A stretch of 64,000 bases of DNA from Leucobacter sp. G161 (GCF_001482305.1 NZ_LOHP01000052.1:1-64000); one strand, 5' to 3'. Shown: positions 48,478 to 57,585, counted from the first letter of the stretch. Numbers and translations: made by a program. The notes: generated by a model not told the origin, from the letters alone.

Positions 48478-49641
48478 ATGGGGATCAACATCACTGATCC
48501 AGAACCCATTCAGTTTCTCGATGCAGACGGCGCGTTTGCGCCGAACGAAAGTGCGGCAGAGTATCTGAGTGAGATAGAAGATCTCACACTCGAGGACATT
48601 CAGGGGTGGTACCGGTCGATGGCGCGAAGTCGCGCATTCGACACCGAGTGCACCAACCTCCAACGGCAGGGGCAGCTCGCCCTGTGGGCGCCGAATCTCG
48701 GGCAGGAGGGCTGCCAGGCAGGATTCGCGTACGCGACCGAGCCGCAGGATCACCTCTTCCCCACCTACCGCGAGCATCTCGTGGCCGACGTGCGCGGCGT
48801 ACCGCTGCTCGATCTCGCGGCCCAGTTCCGCGGCCTCAGCCACGGCGGCTGGGACGTGAGCGATCCGAAGCACGGCAACTTCCACCTGTACACGGTTGTA
48901 CTCGGTGCGCAGGCACAGCACGCCCAGGGCGTCGCGCTCAGCATGGTGCTTGACGCGAAGCGCACGGCCGGGAACACCGCACTCGATCCGAACGAGCCTG
49001 GCACCCCGACAGATCGGGCCGTCATGTGCTTCTACGGCGACGGCACCACGAGCCAGGGCGAGGCCAACGAAGCACTCGTCTTCGCGCAGAGCTACCAGTC
49101 GCCAGTCGTCTTTGTTGTGCAGAACAACCAGTACGCGATTTCCGTTCCGGTCGCCAGGCAGAGCCGCACGCCGATCTATCGCCGGGCCCTCGGCTTCGGC
49201 ATCCCGTCGGTGCAGATCGACGGCAACGACGCGCTCGCCGCATACGCGGTCGGACGCAAGTTTATGCGTGATGCCCGCGAGGGGAGGGGCCCGGGCTACA
49301 TCGAAGCGCTCACCTACCGGATCGGCGCGCACACGACGAGCGACGACCCGACCCGCTACCGCGAGAACGAAGAACTCGAGAGCTGGAAGTTGAAGGATCC
49401 GCTCCGCCGCATCGCAGGCTACCTGCGGCAGCGCGGCGTCACCGACGAGACAATCACGCAGATCGACGAAGAAGCCGCGGCTCACGCCCGCACCGTTCGC
49501 GAGGAGATCCTCGCGCTGCCCGCCACGCAGCCGGACGAAATGTTCGCACACGTGTACGCCGAACCGCACCCGCGGATCGACGAGCAGCGCGCCTGGCTCG
49601 CAGCATACGAAGCATCGTTCGCCGGGGAGGAGACCTCATGA
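48478..49641 (+). CDS. 2-oxoacid dehydrogenase E1 component, alpha subunit
   Basis: A 387-residue thiamine-diphosphate subunit. The ThDP motif GDGTTSQGEANEALVFAQSYQSPVVFVVQNNQYAIS and the phosphorylation-loop region YRIGAHTTSDDPTRYR are intact. It decarboxylates pyruvate or branched-chain 2-oxoacids with the beta subunit. Motifs do not separate the two substrates; separate alpha and beta chains in an actinobacterium, whose main pyruvate dehydrogenase is usually a single-chain AceE, favour branched-chain acids. The ATG has AAGGAG upstream, and its stop overlaps the beta subunit (ATGA). Confidence 0.9.
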   Translation: MGINITDPEPIQFLDADGAFAPNESAAEYLSEIEDLTLEDIQGWYRSMARSRAFDTECTNLQRQGQLALWAPNLGQEGCQAGFAYATEPQDHLFPTYREHLVADVRGVPLLDLAAQFRGLSHGGWDVSDPKHGNFHLYTVVLGAQAQHAQGVALSMVLDAKRTAGNTALDPNEPGTPTDRAVMCFYGDGTTSQGEANEALVFAQSYQSPVVFVVQNNQYAISVPVARQSRTPIYRRALGFGIPSVQIDGNDALAAYAVGRKFMRDAREGRGPGYIEALTYRIGAHTTSDDPTRYRENEELESWKLKDPLRRIAGYLRQRGVTDETITQIDEEAAAHARTVREEILALPATQPDEMFAHVYAEPHPRIDEQRAWLAAYEASFAGEETS

Positions 49642-50630
49642 GCCAGACAGCACAGACCACATCGCTCGCCATCGCACGTGCCATCAACGCCGGCCTGCGC
49701 GAGGCGCTCGCCGGGGACGACTCGGTCGTGCTCCTCGGGCAAGATATTGCGTCGCTCGGCGGCGTCTTCCGCGTGACGGAGGGACTCGCGAAGGACTTCG
49801 GGACTGCTCGCGTACTCGATACTCCGCTCGCCGAAGCTGGGATCCTCGGCTCCTCGATCGGTCTCGCGATGGGCGGCTTCCGCCCCGTCGCAGAAATCCA
49901 GTTCGACGGCTTCGTGTTCCCGGCGATCAACCAGATCGTCACCCAGCTCGCGAAGCTGCACAGCCGCTCCGCTGGCACCATGAATCTGCCGGTCGTGCTT
50001 CGGCTCCCGTACGGCGGTCACATTGGTGCGGTCGAGCATCACCAGGAGAGCCCCGAGGCATACTTCGCGCACACCTCGGGTCTGCGCGTGGTGAGCCCGG
50101 CGAACGCGAACGACGCCTACTGGATGATCCAACAGGCGATCGCCTCCGAGGATCCGGTGATCTTCCTCGAGCCGAAGGCGAAGTACTGGCAGAAGGGCGA
50201 GGTGCGGCTCGACCGTGCGAGCGCGGGACTGCACGAGTCGCTCGTCGCACGCGAGGGCACCGATGTCACACTGATCGGCTTCGGCGCGATGGTGACGACG
50301 CTGCTGCAGGCGGCTGAGATCGCCGCCGGTGAGGGCGTGAGCGCCGAGGTCATCGACCTGCGGTCGATCTCGCCTGTCGACTTCGGCCCGATCGTCGAAT
50401 CGGTGCGGAAGACCGGCCGCGTCGTTGTCGCACAGGAGGCGCCGGAAAACGCGAGCGTCGGATCGGAGATCGCGGCGACGCTGAGCGAGCGGTGCTTCTT
50501 CTCGCTCGAGGCACCGGTGCTGCGTGTCTCAGGCTATGACACCCCGTTCCCGCCAGCAGGGAACGAGAGCCACTATCTCCCCGACGCCGATCGCGTGCTT
50601 GAAGCCGTCGACCGCGCAATGAATTACTAG
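49638..50630 (+). CDS. 2-oxoacid dehydrogenase E1 component, beta subunit
   Basis: A 330-residue E1 beta chain. VVLLGQDIASLGGVFRVTEGL opens the pyrimidine-binding domain, TPLAEAGILGSSIGLAMGGFRPVAEIQFDGFVFPAINQI contains the conserved Glu region, and the C-terminal transketolase-like domain has VIDLRSISPVDFGPI. It forms an alpha2beta2 tetramer with the preceding product. A 27-nt gap leads to E2. Confidence 0.92.
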   Translation: MSQTAQTTSLAIARAINAGLREALAGDDSVVLLGQDIASLGGVFRVTEGLAKDFGTARVLDTPLAEAGILGSSIGLAMGGFRPVAEIQFDGFVFPAINQIVTQLAKLHSRSAGTMNLPVVLRLPYGGHIGAVEHHQESPEAYFAHTSGLRVVSPANANDAYWMIQQAIASEDPVIFLEPKAKYWQKGEVRLDRASAGLHESLVAREGTDVTLIGFGAMVTTLLQAAEIAAGEGVSAEVIDLRSISPVDFGPIVESVRKTGRVVVAQEAPENASVGSEIAATLSERCFFSLEAPVLRVSGYDTPFPPAGNESHYLPDADRVLEAVDRAMNY

Positions 50631-50657
50631 CAGCGCGCTGCGCTGAGAGGGTGTGAC

Positions 50658-52007
50658 ATGAGTAACAACGAATTCGTGCTCCCCGACGTTGGGGAAGGCC
50701 TCACCGAGGCCGAGATCGTGACCTGGGCAGTGCAGCCCGGCGACACGGTGCACTTGAACCAGGTCATCTGCGAGATCGAAACCGAGAAATCGCTCGTCGA
50801 GATCCCGTCGCCGTTTGAGGGCGAGATCGCAGAACTGCTCGTCGAGACGGGAACGACGGTGCCTGTCGGCACGCCGATTCTGCGCATGCGCGGCGAGGGT
50901 GGTGCAGCGGATCCCGCCGCGACGCCTACCGCCGGCGCTGCGCCTGCCGCTGCTGCGCCCGTCGCGGAAGCGCCCGCTGCCGACGCAGCGGCCAGCGAAG
51001 CCGCTGACGAGGAGAACTCGGGCGCGGTGCTCGTGGGCTACGGCACCGGCGGCACGGTGAAGAGCCGCAGGAAGGCGGGCGGCCAGCCGCTCGTCGCCCC
51101 GCTGCCGCCGGCGACCGACGGGCCGCCGGAGCCCGGCAAGGTGTACGTGAAGCCCCCGGTCCGCAAGCTCGCGAAGGATCTCGGAGTCGCGCTCGCGGGC
51201 CTCACCGGCTCGGGCGCGGGCGGCGAGATTCTCCGTGACGATGTGCACGCGGCCGCGGGCCGAGGCACGTCGGGGCAGCCTCAGACAGGGGGCGCGGCCG
51301 TGCGCGCGGCGCAGAGCGAGCGTGAGGAACGGATCCCGGTGAAGGGAATCCGCAAGGTCGTCGCCGCTGCGATGGTCGAATCGAAGTTCACGGCCCCACA
51401 CACCTCCGTGTTCCTCGAGGTCGATGCGACGCGCACGATGAAGCTCGTGAAGCGAATGAAGGCGTCTGACACCTTCGCTGACGTGCGGGTCTCGCCGATG
51501 CTCATCATGGCGAAGGCCATCCTCTGGGCGCTCGGGCGAAACCCGGAGGTGAATTCGGCGTGGGCCGGCGACGAGATCATCCGCCGCAACTACGTGAACC
51601 TCGGTATCGCAGCGGCGACCCCGCGCGGGCTCGTCGTCCCGAACATCAAGGACGCACAGGCCCTCACGCTCGTCGAACTCGCCGAGGCTATCGGCACGCT
51701 CACGCAGCGCGCACGGGACGGTCTCACACAGCCCGCTGAGATGCAGCAGGGCACGATCACGCTCACCAACGTGGGGGTGTTCGGCGTCGACTTCGGTCTG
51801 CCGATCCTGAACCGCGGAGAGACCGCGGTTGTCGCGATGGGGTCGATCAAGGAGAAGCCGTGGGTGGTGAAGGGCAAGGTGAAGCCGCGCATGGTGACGA
51901 CCGTCGGCGGATCCTTCGATCACCGCGTCATCGACGGTGACGTCATTAGCCGTTTCGTCTCCGACGTCGGGGCTGCGCTTGAACGGCCGGAACTACTGAT
52001 CGGCTAA
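50658..52007 (+). CDS. 2-oxoacid dehydrogenase E2 component (dihydrolipoamide acyltransferase)
   Basis: A 449-residue E2. One lipoyl domain (residues 1-80) has the lipoylated Lys in [12 protein letters not shown]. An Ala/Pro-rich linker follows, then a peripheral-subunit-binding domain ([32 protein letters not shown]) and the catalytic domain ending [15 protein letters not shown] with the active-site HxxxDG. A single lipoyl domain is typical of branched-chain E2. No E3 dihydrolipoamide dehydrogenase gene is adjacent, so the complex must use an E3 from elsewhere. Confidence 0.92.
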   Translation: MSNNEFVLPDVGEGLTEAEIVTWAVQPGDTVHLNQVICEIETEKSLVEIPSPFEGEIAELLVETGTTVPVGTPILRMRGEGGAADPAATPTAGAAPAAAAPVAEAPAADAAASEAADEENSGAVLVGYGTGGTVKSRRKAGGQPLVAPLPPATDGPPEPGKVYVKPPVRKLAKDLGVALAGLTGSGAGGEILRDDVHAAAGRGTSGQPQTGGAAVRAAQSEREERIPVKGIRKVVAAAMVESKFTAPHTSVFLEVDATRTMKLVKRMKASDTFADVRVSPMLIMAKAILWALGRNPEVNSAWAGDEIIRRNYVNLGIAAATPRGLVVPNIKDAQALTLVELAEAIGTLTQRARDGLTQPAEMQQGTITLTNVGVFGVDFGLPILNRGETAVVAMGSIKEKPWVVKGKVKPRMVTTVGGSFDHRVIDGDVISRFVSDVGAALERPELLIG

Positions 52008-52013
52008 TTTCGG

Positions 52014-52054
52014 GCAGCGGTCAAGAGGATGTGTACATTCCTGTTGACCGCTGC
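52014..52054. terminator. Long inverted repeat between E2 and enoyl-CoA hydratase genes
   Basis: GCAGCGGTCAA (52014-52024) and TTGACCGCTGC (52044-52054) pair perfectly, and the 19-nt loop is itself partly symmetric (AGGA...TCCT). It begins 6 nt after the E2 stop, so a terminator is likely. TTGACC is also positioned as a -35 for the next gene (TAGGAT at 52069), so an operator role is possible. Confidence 0.6.
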
Positions 52055-52068
52055 GCGGGTCGCTCTCG

Positions 52069-52074
52069 TAGGAT
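52069..52074 (+). promoter_or_regulatory. -10-like hexamer, leaderless enoyl-CoA hydratase start
   Basis: TAGGAT is followed by exactly 6 nt and the ATG at 52081. A TTGACC element lies 19 nt upstream of it. Confidence 0.5.
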
Positions 52075-52080
52075 CGCAGT

Positions 52081-52836
52081 ATGACTGAAGCAGTGTTGCT
52101 AACCATCGACAGCGGGATCGCCCGAATCACCCTGAACCGGCCGGAACGGCTGAACGCGTTCAACGACGAGATGGCGGAGGGGTGGACGGTCGCGGCAGAA
52201 GCTGCCGTCCAGTCCGACGACGTGCAGGCGATCCTCATCGATGCCTCGGGTCGTGCGTTCTGCGCTGGCGGCGACGTGCAGGCCATGGCCACGATGGATG
52301 ACCGCGGTGGGATGATCCAGCAGCTGGCGCATCGCATCAACGTTGGCATCCTGGCCCTCACCGAGTCAGCGAAGCCCGTCGTGGCCGCAGCGCACGGCAC
52401 CACGGCAGGTGGCGGGCTCGGCATTCTGCTCTGCAGCGACTACGCGGTCGTCGGCGAGTCCTCGCGAGTGGGCAGCGTGTACGGTGGCGTCGGGCTCACG
52501 CCCGACCTCTCGGTCTCGGCGCAGCTCGCCGCCGCAGTGGGGCAGAGTCGTGCGCTGCAGCTGCTGCTGCAGGAGCGCCTGCTGTCGGCCGATGAGGCGG
52601 TGGCCTGGGGGCTCGCCGCCGAAAAGGTCGCCGATGACGAGGTGCTGACGCGCGCCGAAGCGATCGCGGCGTTCTGGGTGCAGAACGCGCACGCATACGG
52701 CGAAGCGAAGCGGCTCATCCGCTCGCGTCCCGAGCGCAGCTTCGCTGAGCAGCTCGCGGAGGAGGCCCGCACCATCGGGGTTGCCTCGCAGAGCCCAGAG
52801 GGCGACAAGCGCATCAGGGCGTTCGCCGCGCGCTAA
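52081..52836 (+). CDS. Enoyl-CoA hydratase/isomerase family protein
   Basis: A 251-residue crotonase-fold protein. RITLNRPERLNAFNDEM opens it. AFCAGGDVQAM and AHGTTAGGGLGILLCSDYAVVGESSRVG form the oxyanion hole. At the usual catalytic position the sequence reads YGGVGLTPDLSVSAQLA, so the second Glu of hydratases is absent and an Asp remains, a PaaG/isomerase-like pattern. The reaction is therefore isomerase or hydratase, unresolved. It follows the 2-oxoacid dehydrogenase operon and may act in the same branched-chain acyl-CoA route. Confidence 0.86.
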   Translation: MTEAVLLTIDSGIARITLNRPERLNAFNDEMAEGWTVAAEAAVQSDDVQAILIDASGRAFCAGGDVQAMATMDDRGGMIQQLAHRINVGILALTESAKPVVAAAHGTTAGGGLGILLCSDYAVVGESSRVGSVYGGVGLTPDLSVSAQLAAAVGQSRALQLLLQERLLSADEAVAWGLAAEKVADDEVLTRAEAIAAFWVQNAHAYGEAKRLIRSRPERSFAEQLAEEARTIGVASQSPEGDKRIRAFAAR

Positions 52837-52844
52837 CACACACG

Positions 52845-52876
52845 GAGGGCGCCGGCGGTTCGCTGCCGGTGCCCTC
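52845..52876 (+). terminator. Hairpin after enoyl-CoA hydratase gene
   Basis: GAGGGCGCCGGC (52845-52856) pairs with GCCGGTGCCCTC (52865-52876), 12 bp with one G-T, 8-nt loop, starting 9 nt after the stop. The next gene is convergent. Confidence 0.7.
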
Positions 52877-52923
52877 GGCGTTGCTGTGCCGTGTCACGCG
52901 GCGCGGGGCCGCCGACCGGGGCG

Positions 52924-53463
52924 CTACTGGATGCGGTGTTCGAGCACTTCGGTCGCGAGGGAGACGCCGTTGTTGTCGACGTAGAGCTGTCCCTCGGTGA
53001 GTGAGACGGTCATCGTGTTCCTGCGTGCGAGCGTCGCGACGAGCGCGTCGATGAACGCGGGATCGAACGAGCGGATCACGATCGTGTCGGCCTCGTGGAT
53101 CGTCTTCCCTGCCCACGATGCAAGCAGTTTCTCGGGTTCGCGGTGTGTGTAGACGGCCGAGCGGTCGGCGAGCTTGCTGCCGAAGTGCAGCCGGTCCGCG
53201 GCGGGCGCCCCGACCTCGATCCACGCGGTGACCGCGCCCGTGAGGTCGCGCACGAGCACCGCCGGCTCGTCGGTCGTTGAGACGCCCGCACTGAACGTGA
53301 TGCCCTCCTCGTACTCGAGGCAGTAGGCGAGGAGCCGGGTCACCATGAAGCGATCCGTCTCGGAGGGGTGCCTGGCGACGCGGAGCGAGAGCTCGTCGTA
53401 GACCCCGCGATCCACATCGGCCAGCTGAATCTCGAACACGTGGATCGTTGCGCCTATTGCCAT
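52924..53463 (-). CDS. yaeQ: YaeQ family protein
   Basis: A 179-residue YaeQ protein with IHVFEIQLADVDRGVYDELSLRVARHPSETDRFMVTRLLAYCLEYEEGITFSAGVSTTDEPAV at the N-terminus and WIEVGAPAADRLHFGSKLADRSAVYTHR in the middle. The fold resembles PD-(D/E)XK nucleases, but no cellular reaction is established. The ATG at 53463 is preferred over GTG 53469; TAGGCT lies 8 nt upstream, suggesting a short or absent leader. Confidence 0.9.
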   Translation of the reverse strand: MAIGATIHVFEIQLADVDRGVYDELSLRVARHPSETDRFMVTRLLAYCLEYEEGITFSAGVSTTDEPAVLVRDLTGAVTAWIEVGAPAADRLHFGSKLADRSAVYTHREPEKLLASWAGKTIHEADTIVIRSFDPAFIDALVATLARRNTMTVSLTEGQLYVDNNGVSLATEVLEHRIQ

Positions 53464-53499
53464 GAACACTGAGCCTAGCGTGGCACCGCGGTCAGGCCG

Positions 53500-54171
53500 T
53501 TACGGGAAGCGGAGCTGCTCGATGACGCGAGGCAGGTCGCGCATGTCGTCGAGGAAGCGCACGCGTTCGTGCTGCGGGAAGTCGGCGGCGTCGAAGTGCC
53601 CGGTGAACGCGAGCACGAGCATGCCAGCGCGTTGCGCTGCGAGCACCCCGGTCGGGCTGTCATCGACCGCGATGCAGCGCGCGGGATCGATCCCGAGCGT
53701 GCGCGCTGCCGACAGGTACACGTCGGGCGCCGGTTTGCCGTGCGCCTCGTCTTCGGCGCTGCAGATGCGGCCCTCGAAACGGTCGAGCAGCCTGGTCGTT
53801 GAGAGGCTTGAACGGATCCGCGCGTTGCGGCTATTTGAAGCCAGCGCGAAGGGGACGGCGAGGCCGTCGAGCGCCTGCTCGATGCCGGGGATCGGCTGCA
53901 GTCGCTCGGCGAAGGCCTCGTCGAGCCAGCCCGCGTACTTGGCATCCCACCCGGGCTCGAGCTTCCGCCCGAGCTGCTGCTCGAGCGTGGCGTAGTAGAA
54001 CTCGGAAGAGCAGCCGACGAAGAGCTTCCGCAGCGTGTCGGCGTCGGTCTCCCAACCCAGGTCGGTGGCGATGCGCAGCTCGACCTCGATCGCGAGGCGT
54101 TCGCTGTCGACAATGACCCCGTCGCAGTCGAACACGACGGCATCGTAGGCGGGAACCCGGTCGCGTGTCAT
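53500..54171 (-). CDS. HAD-family phosphatase, beta-phosphoglucomutase-like
   Basis: A 223-residue HAD hydrolase. Motif I FDCDGVIVDSERLA, motif II ALASNSRNARI, motif III Lys in AHGKPAPDVYLSAARTLG and motif IV AVDDSPTGVLAAQRAGM are all present. The N-terminal helical cap (residues about 20-85) resembles the beta-phosphoglucomutase/CbbY class. It dephosphorylates or isomerises a sugar phosphate of unknown identity. It stands alone between YaeQ and the DapA-family gene. Confidence 0.9.
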   Translation of the reverse strand: MTRDRVPAYDAVVFDCDGVIVDSERLAIEVELRIATDLGWETDADTLRKLFVGCSSEFYYATLEQQLGRKLEPGWDAKYAGWLDEAFAERLQPIPGIEQALDGLAVPFALASNSRNARIRSSLSTTRLLDRFEGRICSAEDEAHGKPAPDVYLSAARTLGIDPARCIAVDDSPTGVLAAQRAGMLVLAFTGHFDAADFPQHERVRFLDDMRDLPRVIEQLRFP

Positions 54172-54213
54172 GACGCCCAGCCTAGGCCGCGGACCTGAGC
54201 GCCACGGGCCTCC

Positions 54214-55122
54214 TCAGCGACCGCCCGCGGGCGCGACACCGGCGTGCGAGAGCGCACTCGCGACCGCACCCCGGCCCTCGGCATCGATGCCGCGCACGGG
54301 GTGAGGGAGCATGCCGGGCGCGATGATCCCGAGATCCTCGGCGACGGCGGCAGCGACCCGGTAGCTGCCGTAGCGGGCGAACAGCTTCCAGAGCGGGGCG
54401 AAGCGATCCGAGATCGCGTTCGCGGTAGCGGCATCGCCCGCGAGCGCCGCGCGGGTGAGCGCGAGGCTCTCCGCGGGGAGCACCCCGGCGATGACGCTGT
54501 ACCAGGCCTCGCAGCCGGCGAGGAGGCCAGCCGCTGCCGTCCAGTCGCCGCTCACGCCGAGCGTCACCGCCGGGGGCACATGCCTGCGATACTCCGCAAG
54601 GCGATCGCGTGCGGCCGTGGCCTCGGTCGGCACCGCCGGGATCTTGATCGAAGCGACCGCGGACAGCTCCGAGATCCGTCCGTGGAGTTCGCCCGTGAAC
54701 GTGAACCCTGTAGTGACGGGGTTGTCGTAGACGACGAGTGGCACCGACAGCTCGGCGTTGACGGTCTCGAACAGACCAAACGCCTCGTCTTGGGTGAGTG
54801 GCTGGTACGTCATCGGAGCGAGGAGCACGGCTGCGGCTCCAGCGCGCTGCGCGTCCTCGACGTGGGCAAGCACTTCGCGGGTGCGGATCACGCTCACGCC
54901 GATGATGACCGGCGTCTCGCCGGCGTGCGCGACGCTGAGATCCGCGACGCGGGAGCGCTCGGCCCGCGACAGGTAGGCGTACCCACCGGTCGAACCGAGC
55001 GCGGTGATGGATTCGACACCGGCCGCTGCGATGCGTTCGATGATGCTCGTGTAGCTGCGCTCGTCGATGCCGTCGTCGGTGATGGGGGTGAGCGGGAACG
55101 CGCTCAGGCCGGTGAAGTTCAT
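54214..55122 (-). CDS. DapA-family aldolase (dihydrodipicolinate synthase/N-acetylneuraminate lyase superfamily)
   Basis: A 302-residue class-I aldolase. SAFPLTPITDDGIDERSYTSIIERIAAAGVESITALGSTGGYAYLSRAERSRV carries the carboxylate-binding segment, LVVYDNPVTTGF contains the conserved Tyr, and VASIKIPAVP contains the Schiff-base Lys. GSTGG replaces the GTTGE of true DapA, so a sugar-acid or other 2-oxoacid substrate is likelier than dihydrodipicolinate synthesis. AAAGG precedes the ATG at 55122. It overlaps the end of the EamA permease gene by 4 nt, so permease and aldolase probably form a uptake-and-breakdown unit under the divergent MocR regulator. Confidence 0.87.
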   Translation of the reverse strand: MNFTGLSAFPLTPITDDGIDERSYTSIIERIAAAGVESITALGSTGGYAYLSRAERSRVADLSVAHAGETPVIIGVSVIRTREVLAHVEDAQRAGAAAVLLAPMTYQPLTQDEAFGLFETVNAELSVPLVVYDNPVTTGFTFTGELHGRISELSAVASIKIPAVPTEATAARDRLAEYRRHVPPAVTLGVSGDWTAAAGLLAGCEAWYSVIAGVLPAESLALTRAALAGDAATANAISDRFAPLWKLFARYGSYRVAAAVAEDLGIIAPGMLPHPVRGIDAEGRGAVASALSHAGVAPAGGR

Positions 55123-56126
55123 GACTGCCTTTCGGGGAGTGAAACGGGGGTGCGGTGGGTGCTGGAGCGGTGGGTGCTGGAGTGGCGGGCGCTGGTGCGG
55201 CTGGTGCTGGTGCGGCGTGTGCGGGTGCGCACCGCGAGCGCGGCGCAGGCGATGACGGCGAGCGCTCCGAGCGCGGTCAGCCAGCCGACGGGTTCGCGCA
55301 GCAGCATCGCCGCCCACACGAGCGTGAACACCGGTTGCACGAGCTGCACCTGGCTCACCTGCGCCATCGGGCCGATCTCGAGGCCGCGATACCAGGCGAA
55401 GAACCCGAGGAACATGCTCACGACGGCGAGGTAGCCGAACGCCGCCCACTGCGCCTGAGTCGCGCTCGGCAGCTGCTGCGCGACCGCGAACCCGGTGAGG
55501 GCGAGCATGAGCGGGGATGCGACGACGAGCGCCCACGAGATTGTCTGCCAGGCGCCGAGCTCCCGCGCGAGCAGTCCGCCCTCCGCATAGCCGACCGCAG
55601 CCGCGAGCACCGCGCCGAACAGCAGCAGATCGTGCCAGGACAGCCCGCCGAAGCCGCCGCCCTGGAGCGCTGCGAACGCAACGGCGACGATTGCGCCGAG
55701 TGCAGCAGCGATCCAGAACGGTCGCCCGGGGCGCTCGCCGGTGCGCAGCACCGCCATCACTGCGGTGGCCGCGGGGAGCAGCGCGATCACGACGGCACCG
55801 TGGCTCGCCGAGGCGGTGGTGAGCGCGAGCGAGGTGAGCAGTGGGAACCCGACGACCACCCCGGCAGCGACCACGGCGAGCCGCAGCCACTGCGTGCCGT
55901 GGGGGAGGCGTTGCCTGGTGAGAACGAGTGCGAGTGCGGCGAGGAGGGCGGCAACGACGGCACGACCCGAGCCGATAAACAGCGGCGACAGGCCGGCAAC
56001 GGCAACCCGGGTGAACGGCACGGTGAACGAGAACGCGAGCACCCCGAGCAGGCCCCACCACAGTCTGCTCCGTGGTGAAGATATCGCATCGCTCGCAGAT
56101 ACAGTAGCGCTACTATGTTGTCTCAT
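55119..56126 (-). CDS. EamA-family (DMT) transporter
   Basis: A 335-residue ten-helix drug/metabolite transporter. The two EamA repeats are seen at FTVPFTRVAVAGLSPLFIGSGRAVVAALLA and WALVVASPLMLALTGFAVA ... SQVQLVQPVFTLVWAAMLLREPVGWLTALGALAVIA. The tail has an Arg/Ser/His/Thr-rich low-complexity end (RTSTSRTSARHSSTHRSSTH). The ATG at 56126 shares its bases with the divergent MocR start (CATG), and TATCAT lies 5 nt before it, so a leaderless transcript is likely. Confidence 0.85.
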   Translation of the reverse strand: MRQHSSATVSASDAISSPRSRLWWGLLGVLAFSFTVPFTRVAVAGLSPLFIGSGRAVVAALLAALALVLTRQRLPHGTQWLRLAVVAAGVVVGFPLLTSLALTTASASHGAVVIALLPAATAVMAVLRTGERPGRPFWIAAALGAIVAVAFAALQGGGFGGLSWHDLLLFGAVLAAAVGYAEGGLLARELGAWQTISWALVVASPLMLALTGFAVAQQLPSATQAQWAAFGYLAVVSMFLGFFAWYRGLEIGPMAQVSQVQLVQPVFTLVWAAMLLREPVGWLTALGALAVIACAALAVRTRTRRTSTSRTSARHSSTHRSSTHRTPVSLPERQS

Positions 56127-56137
56127 GAACGATGATA
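56111..56137. promoter_or_regulatory. Divergent leaderless promoter pair over a shared CATG
   Basis: TACTAT (56111-56116) lies 8 nt before the MocR ATG at 56125, and on the minus strand TATCAT (56132-56137) lies 5 nt before the EamA ATG at 56126. The two start codons overlap in CATG, so there is no non-coding gap at all. Confidence 0.6.
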
Positions 56138-57534
56138 GCAGTTCGCGAATTGTTGCGGGCCTCCTTGACTGGATCGCCCGCGCCCCAGCGGGGGCGAAGC
56201 TCCCGGCAACCCGCGCCCTCGTCGCCGAGTACGAGGCTAGCCCGGTCACCGTGCAGAAGGCGTTGCGCACCCTGAGCGCGCGCGGCCTCATCGAGACCCG
56301 CCCCGGCGTCGGCACCTTCGTGCGCACCGTCCGCACGGCCCGCCCCCTTGACTTCGGCTGGCAGACCTCGGCGCTGCGCTCGCCGCAGCACCGGCTCCCC
56401 GACGCATCCGTGACGATGCGCCCCACCCCGCACGGTGCCATCGCGCTGCACGCTGGCTACCCGGATAGGGAGCTGCTGCCCGAGCGCCTCATCCGCGCCG
56501 CGCTCACCCGGGCCGGCCGTAGCGACGCGGCGGTCACGCGCTCGCCGGTGTCGGGCCTGCCCGAGCTGCAGACCTGGTTCGCTGGCGAGCTCGCGCAGGC
56601 GACACCGGTGGGGGTGACGCCGCCCGCGGCGAGTGACGTCATCGTGCTGCCCGGGAGTCAGAGCGGCCTGAGTTCGACCTTCCGCGCGCTCGTGACCGCG
56701 GGCCAACCGCTGCTCGTCGAGTCGCCGACCTACTGGGGGGCGATCCTCGCGGCGGCGCAGGCGGGCGTGCGGCTCGTGCCGGTCGCGAGCGGGCCACACG
56801 GCCCAGACCCCGCCGATCTCGGCCGGGCCTTCGGCGAAACGGGCGCGCGCGTCTTCTACGCGCAGCCAACGTACGCGAACCCGACCGGTGCGCAGTGGTC
56901 GCCGGAGCGGGCGAGGCAGATTCTTGATGTTGTCCGTGCCCACGGCGCGTTCCTTGTCGAAGACGACTGGGCCCACGACTTCGGCATCACCTCCGATGCC
57001 AGCCCACTCGCTGCGCTCGACGACGCGGGGCACGTGGTCTACCTGCGATCGCTCACGAAGAGTGTCTCGCCAGCGATCAGAGTCGCGGGTGTCATTGCGC
57101 GCGGCCCGGCACGAGAGCGGATCCTTGCCGACCGGGGCGCCTCCTCGATGTACGTGAGTGGCATCCTGCAGGCGGCTGCCCACGATATCGTTACCCAACC
57201 GGCCTGGGGCACGCATCTTCGGGGGCTCAGGCAGCAATTGCGGGCCCGCCGCGACCTGCTCATCGACAGCCTCGCCGAGCACGCCCCTTCCGCGCATCTC
57301 GCCGCGGTTCCGCGCGGTGGCCTGAACCTCTGGCTGCAGCTCCCGGACGCGGTTGACCTGCCGGGCCTCGTGCGGGCCTGTGAAGACGACGGGGTGCTCA
57401 TCACGCCCGGTTCCGAGTGGTTTCCGGCCGAGCCAGCCGGAAACTACATCAGGCTGAACTTCTCGGGCCCGAACCCCGGCGCGTTCCCCGCGGCCGCCCA
57501 AGTGCTCGGGAATGCGCTGGGGCGACAGGGCTGA
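56125..57534 (+). CDS. MocR-type GntR regulator fused to aminotransferase domain
   Basis: A 469-residue MocR/PdxR-family protein. The GntR winged helix occupies residues about 1-70 (AKLPATRALVAEYEASPVTVQKALRTLSARGLIETRPGVGTFVR). A fold-type-I aminotransferase domain follows, with SGLPELQTWFA, PTYANPTGAQWSPERARQ and the PLP Lys in LRSLTKSVSPAIRVAGV. Such proteins usually regulate a divergent neighbour, here the EamA permease and DapA-family lyase, using PLP or an amino-acid adduct. The start codon overlaps that of the permease. Confidence 0.9.
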   Translation: MNDDSSSRIVAGLLDWIARAPAGAKLPATRALVAEYEASPVTVQKALRTLSARGLIETRPGVGTFVRTVRTARPLDFGWQTSALRSPQHRLPDASVTMRPTPHGAIALHAGYPDRELLPERLIRAALTRAGRSDAAVTRSPVSGLPELQTWFAGELAQATPVGVTPPAASDVIVLPGSQSGLSSTFRALVTAGQPLLVESPTYWGAILAAAQAGVRLVPVASGPHGPDPADLGRAFGETGARVFYAQPTYANPTGAQWSPERARQILDVVRAHGAFLVEDDWAHDFGITSDASPLAALDDAGHVVYLRSLTKSVSPAIRVAGVIARGPARERILADRGASSMYVSGILQAAAHDIVTQPAWGTHLRGLRQQLRARRDLLIDSLAEHAPSAHLAAVPRGGLNLWLQLPDAVDLPGLVRACEDDGVLITPGSEWFPAEPAGNYIRLNFSGPNPGAFPAAAQVLGNALGRQG

Positions 57535-57572
57535 GACCTCGGGAACCCCGTGCGGGACGGCACTCCGCGTGC

Positions 57573-57578
57573 TACCAT
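57573..57578 (+). promoter_or_regulatory. -10-like hexamer before mini-ORF
   Basis: TACCAT lies 7 nt before the ATG of the 23-codon mini-ORF at 57586, the same spacing class as the other leaderless starts in this window. Confidence 0.45.
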
Positions 57579-57585
57579 TCGTCTG

